Assembly: GCA_963815645.1 (NCBI GenBank)
Contig: CAWFHL010000001.1
Location: forward strand, 372,001-436,000
Length of the DNA stretch: 64,000 bases
Direction of reading: 5' to 3'
Origin: JBBRHQ01 sp963815645
GTDB taxonomy: Bacteria > Actinomycetota > Thermoleophilia > Solirubrobacterales > 70-9
This document shows, piece by piece, positions 62,578 to 64,000 of this stretch; the stretch's first letter is position 1; each line of letters opens with the position of its first letter. Position numbers and translations under genes: made by a program. A model generated the notes under the pieces. The model was not told the DNA's origin and ran no database searches. It saw nothing but the letters and a program-made list of their open reading frames with translations.

Positions 62578-62712
62578 AACGGAGGCGGCAGCGGCATTGA
62601 GACCGACATCGAAATCGGGGGGCTGTTCGAGTTTCGGGAGGGGCGAATCGTGCGCTGGGAGGACTTCGGATCGAAAGACAAGGCCCTCGAAGCCGCCGGG
62701 CTGCGGGAGTAG
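62578..62712 (+). pseudogene. SnoaL-like 3' fragment
   Basis: The frame reads ETDIEIGGLFEFREGRIVRW, then EDFGSKDKALEAAGLRE and TAG 62712. This is the last strand and tail of a SnoaL-like protein; the first two thirds are missing. The following ATG lies three bases after the TAG (TAGGCGATG), as in the complete copies. Confidence 0.65.
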
Positions 62713-62715
62713 GCG

Positions 62716-63151
62716 ATGTCAGAGGAGAAGTGGAGGTCGTGCGTCGCGCCTGGGAGGCCCGTGTAGGCGGGGGTCCCGAAGCTGTTCTCGACTTGTTCGC
62801 CGAGGACTGCGTCATGGAAGCTTTTCCCGATCTTCCCGATCACGCCGTGCACTTTCTGGAAATGTGGGGCGAGTTTGTCCAGGAGCCGGTCGAGTTCATC
62901 GATGGCGGCGACGACGTTGTGGTGGCGGTGATCGCGATGCGCGGGCAAGGCAAGGGGAGCGGGGCTCCGTTCGACGCCCAAGCCGTCTGGGTCCATGAGT
63001 TGAGGACAGGGAAGCAGTCGGTGAAGATCGGGTGCTTGCACACGGCCGCATATCGGCCGAGGGAACGGCGAGCGGTGTGGTGCTGGAAGGCGACATCTAC
63101 GTCTGCTTTTGGCTTCGGCACGGCCGCTGTGGCCCAGCGGCTAACGACTAG
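62716..63151 (+). pseudogene. Chimeric SnoaL-like copy (frame change at start, foreign 3' end)
   Basis: The start ATG 62716 is followed after one lost base (AACGTGGAG to AAGTGGAG) by VEVVRRAWEARVGGGPEAVL, then DLFAEDCVMEAFPDLPDHAV and EPVEFIDGGDDVVVAVIAMR. From about 63035 another frame reads GRISAEGTASGVVLEGDIYV, then CFWLRHGR, which is the 3' part of the copy at 55436, and stops at 63151. The join is out of register, so the product cannot be a normal SnoaL protein. It seems made by recombination between copies. Confidence 0.6.
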
Positions 63152-63169
63152 TGAGAAGTGACCTGGTGC

Positions 63170-64000
63170 CTACAGTTCAGGCACATCGGCGCCGTGGGGC
63201 GTGAACGGCAGCCTTCGCACCTCGGCCCAGCCATCGCAGCGGCTCTCCAGTTCGGCGACGACCCCGCCGGTGTCCTGCCAGGTGGTCCAGACGAGGACCG
63301 CCGGGCCGGCTCCCGAGATCGTCGCCCCGAGGGCGCCGATCTCGCCAGCCGCCGCGACGATCTCCATCGAGCGCGGATAGAGCTCACGCCGGCGCGGCTG
63401 GTGGATGCGATCAAGCAGGCCCCGCGAGACCAGCGCCAGGTCCGCCTGCTGCAGGCCTAGTACCAGCAGTGAGGCAGCGCCGACGTTGGCAACCGCGTCG
63501 GCGATCGGAACCTCTGCTGGGATCGCCTCCCGCGCCCGCTCCGTCGCGACCTCCTCGGCGGGGATCACCACCACCGCCTCGAGACCCTCGGGGGGGTCGA
63601 AGCGGGCGGCCACGGGGGCGCCGTCCTCGGAGCCGCAGATGACGAAACCGCCGTGGATCGCCGCGGCGACGTTGTCCGGGTGTCCCTCGATCTCGGCGGC
63701 GCGAGCGAGCATCTCCTCGCGGCTCAGGGCGAGCTCGAAGAGGTGATCGGCGGCGGCGAGCCCGGCGACGATCGCCGCGGCGCTCGAGCCGAGGCCGCGG
63801 GCCAGCGGGATCTCGCTGCGGATCACGAACGAGAGGCGATCGGCGGGATGGAGGGTCTCGAAGGCGCGGACGACGAGGTTGTCGCGGCCCCTGGGCACGT
63901 CGGGCCCGCCGGGGTCGAGCGAGAACTCCTCGGCTTCTCTGACCTCCAGCTCGAGGAAGAGCGAGAGGGCCGCGGCCATCACGTCGTAGCCGGGGCCAAG
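63170..64000 (-). CDS. thrB: Homoserine kinase (GHMP family), 5' end outside window
   Basis: The frame runs from the right edge (LGPGYDVMAAALSLFLELEV) to TAG/TGA at 63170, with 276 or so residues visible. The GHMP ATP-binding loop is IPLARGLGSSAAAIVAGLAA. The other blocks are GHPDNVAAAIHGGFVI and LGATISGAGPAVLVW, as in homoserine kinase. It phosphorylates homoserine to O-phosphohomoserine in threonine synthesis. The start codon and probable threonine-operon neighbours lie beyond the window. Only about 20 residues should be missing. Confidence 0.88.
   Translation of the reverse strand, partial: LGPGYDVMAAALSLFLELEVREAEEFSLDPGGPDVPRGRDNLVVRAFETLHPADRLSFVIRSEIPLARGLGSSAAAIVAGLAAADHLFELALSREEMLARAAEIEGHPDNVAAAIHGGFVICGSEDGAPVAARFDPPEGLEAVVVIPAEEVATERAREAIPAEVPIADAVANVGAASLLVLGLQQADLALVSRGLLDRIHQPRRRELYPRSMEIVAAAGEIGALGATISGAGPAVLVWTTWQDTGGVVAELESRCDGWAEVRRLPFTPHGADVPEL

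Noticed and set aside
1..64000. CRISPR array, rRNA or tRNA genes
   Set aside because: No regularly spaced identical repeats, no rRNA-like conserved blocks and no complete cloverleaf were seen by eye.

Overview
The window looks like a chromosomal stretch of an actinobacterium of the class Thermoleophilia (Solirubrobacterales or a close relative). The evidence is very high GC, many GTG starts, 4-base ATGA/GTGA gene overlaps, SnoaL-like proteins beginning MSQENVE, small secreted proteins beginning (R/G)xLTYANVVATLA, a DUF1918 protein and AddAB-type recombination nucleases. The lineage is inferred from protein style only; there is no rRNA, tRNA or CRISPR array in the window.

Layout. 1-15.5 kb: an exopolysaccharide locus, mostly on the minus strand. 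It has an edge gene, a polysaccharide-deacetylase-like protein, GT2, sulfotransferase, flippase, one plus-strand GT4, an alpha/alpha-toroid protein, GT2, GT4, two NAD-dependent epimerases, an initiating sugar-phosphate transferase and a Gfo/Idh/MocA oxidoreductase with a C-terminal receiver-like domain. 15.5-24.1 kb: accessory DNA with SnoaL-like genes, GDPD, Rieske protein, NAGPA-type glycosidase, a two-propeller protein, gene fragments and three copies of the 3' end of a MIP18/SufT-type gene. 24.1-49.5 kb: a conserved housekeeping block with MIP18, FxsA, HAD hydrolase, AddB/AddA, XseA/XseB, gamma-glutamylcyclotransferase-like protein, HxlR regulator, MarP-like protease, penicillin-binding protein, lipoprotein, SRPBCC protein, zinc-ribbon and FHA proteins, a coiled-coil protein, glutamate synthase large subunit, ParA ATPase and cupin. 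49.6-63.2 kb: a second accessory region rich in secreted or lipid-anchored proteins, SnoaL copies (whole, truncated and chimeric), an IS21 remnant and a TatA remnant. The right edge holds homoserine kinase.

How they work together. The minus-strand polysaccharide genes form a tightly overlapping operon: sugar modification, then lipid-linked initiation, then chain extension, then export and decoration. AddB/AddA and XseA/XseB are two DNA-processing pairs transcribed towards each other. MarP and the transpeptidase are divergent envelope genes.

Sequence quality. Many recognisable genes, including glutamate synthase, are interrupted by one-base frame changes while still conserved on both sides. 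I read most of these as indel errors in the assembly rather than true pseudogenes, and give composite coordinates. The SnoaL, DoxX, histidine kinase, TatA and IstB pieces look like genuine decay. Several genes carry a -10-like hexamer 6 to 9 bases before the start codon, which suggests leaderless transcription.
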